Shown one piece after another: positions 21,701 through 22,952 of a stretch of 22,952 nt of DNA. The stretch spans positions 1 to 22,952 of the forward strand of contig CALBTC010000371.1 of NCBI GenBank assembly GCA_937967805.1, written 5' to 3'. The stretch comes from an uncultured Anaerolineaceae bacterium (GTDB taxonomy: Bacteria; Chloroflexota; Anaerolineae; Promineifilales; Promineifilaceae). The notes under the pieces were generated by a model. It was not told the origin of the DNA. It saw only the letters and a program-made list of their open reading frames with translations, and made no database searches. How positions within the stretch are numbered: position 1 is the first letter of the stretch; the number at the start of each line of letters is the position of its first letter. Made by a program: the position numbers and the translations under genes.

Positions 21701-22724
21701 CTTCAACGAGACGAAATTGTCGGCGCATAAGGGGCTGATTGGTCAGGTGATCCAGTCTGGCCAGCCGCACAACGCTCCCAACGTGCACGAAGAACCCAAC
21801 TACGTGACGGCCAACTTCAATACCCACGCCCAAATGACGCTGCCCTTCATCAACAAGCAGGAGCTGATCGGCGTTATTGCCATAGAAAGTGACGTGATTG
21901 GCAAGTATACCGACGAGGATTTGCAAACGGCCGTGCGCATTACCAACCACGCCGCTGCCGCCATCGCGAATGCCATCCTCTATGAAAAAGTTAATGAAGC
22001 CAACCAGGCCAAATCTGAATTTGTTTCTATGGTCTCCCACGAGCTAAAAACGCCCATGACCTCGCTGCGCGGCTACACCGACCTGCTGCTTTCCGGCATG
22101 ACTGGCGAGCTAACCGAGCAGCAGCACAACTTCCTGGAGATTATGGCCGCCAACATCCGGCGCATGAGCCAGCAAATTCAGGACCTCACCGACATCTCCC
22201 GCATCGAAACCGGGCAGTTACACATCGAGCTGGCACCCACCTCCTTCGTCAACGTGGTCAACGAAACGATGCAAACCGTCAAAGGATTGTGCGACGAAAA
22301 AGAGATACGCGTTCACCTGGATCTGCCAGAAGAGCTGCCCCTCGTCATGGCAGACAGAGGGCGTCTGGTACAGGTACTTACCAATTTACTGAGCAACGCC
22401 TGCAAATACTCGCCGCCAAACAGTGACGTCACTCTTAAATTCATGACGCGTATGGTCGTCCAGGAAGATTCAGACGAGATGGTGCCCATGGTGTATTGCT
22501 GTGTAAAAGACAACGGCTACGGCATCTCTCCAGAAGACCTGGAGAAGCTGTTTACCAAATTCTTCCGCTCCAACGATCCCAATATTCGCCAGGCCAAAGG
22601 CACCGGCCTGGGTTTGTCCATCACCAAAGGGATCATTGAGCTGCACGGTGGCGAAATCTGGGTAGAAAGCGAGCTGGGAGCCGGCACCGCATTCCAATTC
22701 ACGGTTCCTCAGGCACGCTCATAA
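18765..22724 (+). CDS. Membrane sensor histidine kinase: PDZ-like domain, multi-TM sensor, four GAF domains, HisKA, HATPase_c
   Basis: A kinase of about 1319 residues. TM1 (about 13-30) is followed by an outer PDZ-like domain (about 55-115; DSPLLGYPDRITAVDGQPV) and then a group of some seven or eight helices to about 410. Four GAF domains follow: about 432-582 (degenerate), 588-740, 745-905 (GAGLAGTAAQTGRAII) and 912-1073 (HKGLIGQVIQSGQP). HisKA has MVSHELKTPMTSLRGY, phospho-acceptor His about 1092. HATPase_c has the N box TNLLSNACKYSPP, G1 DNGYGISPEDLEKLF and G2 GTGLGLSITKGIIELHGG. GTG 18765 has AAGGG 9 nt upstream; TTG 18747 is an alternative that adds six residues. No response regulator is attached; the partner is probably elsewhere or in the next gene. 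The signal is unknown. No terminator lies directly after the stop. Confidence 0.93.
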   Translation: MTAERYSHLRIGTVGLLLLVSGIIYVLLPFSALRWAQTPFLGFFVDPNLVINDSGEPAWPTQGDSPLLGYPDRITAVDGQPVTTIEEFQTAVSGKELGESIRLTLVQPPPGSDPAPNNPETERVVELPIIPLTSLSVWNQFGLFYLTGLVMFIIGVWTFSVRPRAEAAQVFALFMAFAALAVGGLFNMLTTHEFGRIWLLALSLTPGFCVWLTAVFPHEMSFVEKYPRGRWFSLLPGLAAGVWAQLWLYDPANAWHYAIPWRTLFLLNALAILISILMMAYRGYRSPSPLVRQQARIILGGSLLAFTPLIFFFIPASQMIDVAWLPSAFYLPPLVVYPLAIAYTIIRYRLLDVDQVMRRSLSYVLMTGLLLIAFVLVTVGITNTFGTVTDNPVVLSLLVVTAVLLFNPLRSRLQEAIDQLFFREPVALDKLLRAYNRALTTAVNTDQVANTLLKYVSSGVPETTPHLFLPDAQMNYYSSYNNHVAGRLSVESPLVTYMSQTNGPIDLTETRAWPEPLTGQTDAVQALDAAVLVPINNGRELLGWLSLSPKKNRQHFRPAEINYISSLVDQSLIGLERANVIRRLETRVSELDMLSQFSQALNFTIDFDALLELVFTNFQRLLGIDDFFISLRDKTTKQIYTVFYLENGERYEDKEGPDQVVTDPTIHQVVNMGQMVVKEDEYGRSWIAAPLNAGADTIGAIHTFYRDPNFKIRARQQQLFTVFADRTATALERIETNARLQERAEQLEIMNQVTFSLASTKELDPLLELILDKAIELLDTEAGTFMISRVEDGELEFRVARGPSSNGLVGRRLPLGAGLAGTAAQTGRAIISNRVQEDERWFSAVDAGSDFNSQSILTVPLVRQNTVLGVLQVINKQSGASFTLEDQSLLTAFAGQAVVAMENARLLAQTDDALQKSVDELSLLQQLDRDLSTTLDLDHVLDLTLNRMLGIYQAVAGAIALVNEEGEIFHAVTQGYDETFNETKLSAHKGLIGQVIQSGQPHNAPNVHEEPNYVTANFNTHAQMTLPFINKQELIGVIAIESDVIGKYTDEDLQTAVRITNHAAAAIANAILYEKVNEANQAKSEFVSMVSHELKTPMTSLRGYTDLLLSGMTGELTEQQHNFLEIMAANIRRMSQQIQDLTDISRIETGQLHIELAPTSFVNVVNETMQTVKGLCDEKEIRVHLDLPEELPLVMADRGRLVQVLTNLLSNACKYSPPNSDVTLKFMTRMVVQEDSDEMVPMVYCCVKDNGYGISPEDLEKLFTKFFRSNDPNIRQAKGTGLGLSITKGIIELHGGEIWVESELGAGTAFQFTVPQARS

Positions 22725-22773
22725 AAGTAACCAAATGTCAGCTTAAAAATAGGTAAATCGTCATGATGGTCCA

Positions 22774-22801
22774 TTGACATCGACTATTTGTACGTTATAC
22801 T
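22774..22801 (+). promoter_or_regulatory. Strong sigma70-type promoter
   Basis: TTGACA (22774-22779), a 16-nt spacer and TATACT (22796-22801). The start of transcription is expected near 22808, which coincides with an ATG (22808-22810). A terminator follows only about 75 nt downstream. Confidence 0.78.
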
Positions 22802-22807
22802 TGGAAC

Positions 22808-22903
22808 ATGGATGATAAAATCACAAAGTCATCAGTTGAGACACAAAAAAAGCAACCCGCAGCGCACGCATTTTGCGTGCGTTTTTTGTTTCTATTGACC
22901 TGA
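22808..22903 (+). other. Candidate leaderless short ORF or small RNA/attenuator
   Basis: From the predicted transcription start, ATG 22808 opens a 31-codon frame (MDDKITKSSVETQKKQ at the front, FCVRFLFLLT at the end, TGA 22901-22903). The terminator at 22863-22887 lies inside this frame. Either the frame is chance and the unit is a short RNA of about 80 nt, or it is a leader peptide that controls read-through to the gene at 22942. The frame has no homologue that I recognise. Confidence 0.4.
22863..22887 (+). terminator. Intrinsic terminator (attenuator candidate)
   Basis: CGCACGCA (22863-22870), a TTT loop, TGCGTGCG (22874-22881) and six T residues. A near-ideal Rho-independent terminator, placed between the strong promoter at 22774 and the gene beginning at 22942. 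Confidence 0.9.
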
Positions 22904-22941
22904 AGTCCCTTAACCTTATGCAGAGAGGAGCGTAAAAAATT

Positions 22942-22952
22942 ATGGACTATGG
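22942..22952 (+). CDS. Start of the next gene (3' partial)
   Basis: ATG 22942 (Met-Asp-Tyr, then cut by the window end) is preceded by AGAGAGGAG (22922-22930) about 11 nt upstream, a good Shine-Dalgarno. Nothing can be said about the product. Its position after the promoter-terminator pair suggests that its expression may depend on read-through of that terminator. Confidence 0.45.

Overview
The window reads as a chromosome segment from an uncultured-type Chloroflexota bacterium (Anaerolineae-like; inferred). The grounds are an archaeal-style HMG-CoA synthase / thiolase / DUF35 cluster in a bacterial background, an SH3 plus NBR1-like Ig surface protein, BTAD-type regulator remnants, a run of GT39-like membrane proteins and a multi-GAF histidine kinase. 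GC content is moderately high and every convincing gene lies on the + strand.

Layout. 1-2710: mevalonate-entry genes (HMG-CoA synthase cut by the window edge, a thiolase-fold protein that lacks the expected catalytic Cys and one His, and a DUF35 Zn-ribbon/OB protein). 3017-6761: a small hypothetical protein, an exported SH3/Ig/SdrD-like protein and a lipoprotein with an internal duplication. 6762-8380: a decayed region with a reading-frame remnant, an intact small winged-helix regulator behind a good promoter, a collapsed BTAD/TPR regulator and a broken SH3 gene. 8480-9904: a DHA2 drug-efflux transporter. 10010-11813: a small membrane protein, then the infC-rpmI-rplT operon with its own promoter, an AUU start for IF-3, an internal terminator-like hairpin and a final terminator. 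11898-18616: three consecutive GT-C (GT39-like) membrane proteins with C-terminal beta-rich domains. 18765-22724: a large PDZ/7TM-like/4xGAF histidine kinase. 22774-22952: a strong promoter, a very short transcription unit ending in a terminator, and the start of the next gene.

Two genome-scale signals overlie the genes. (1) The palindrome ACGGCCGT occurs about 44 times by eye in 23 kb, where well under one would be expected. It lies mostly inside genes, often read as Thr-Ala-Val, and behaves like a HIP1-style highly iterated palindrome. (2) A family of 7-nt-period repeats, usually arranged as inverted arms, sits between genes and also in frame inside the glycosyltransferase genes. It occupies the same two loops in different paralogues and carries a shared 21-nt core (TTCGGC...GACAAG) read in different frames. 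These two signals are the most likely undescribed features of the window.
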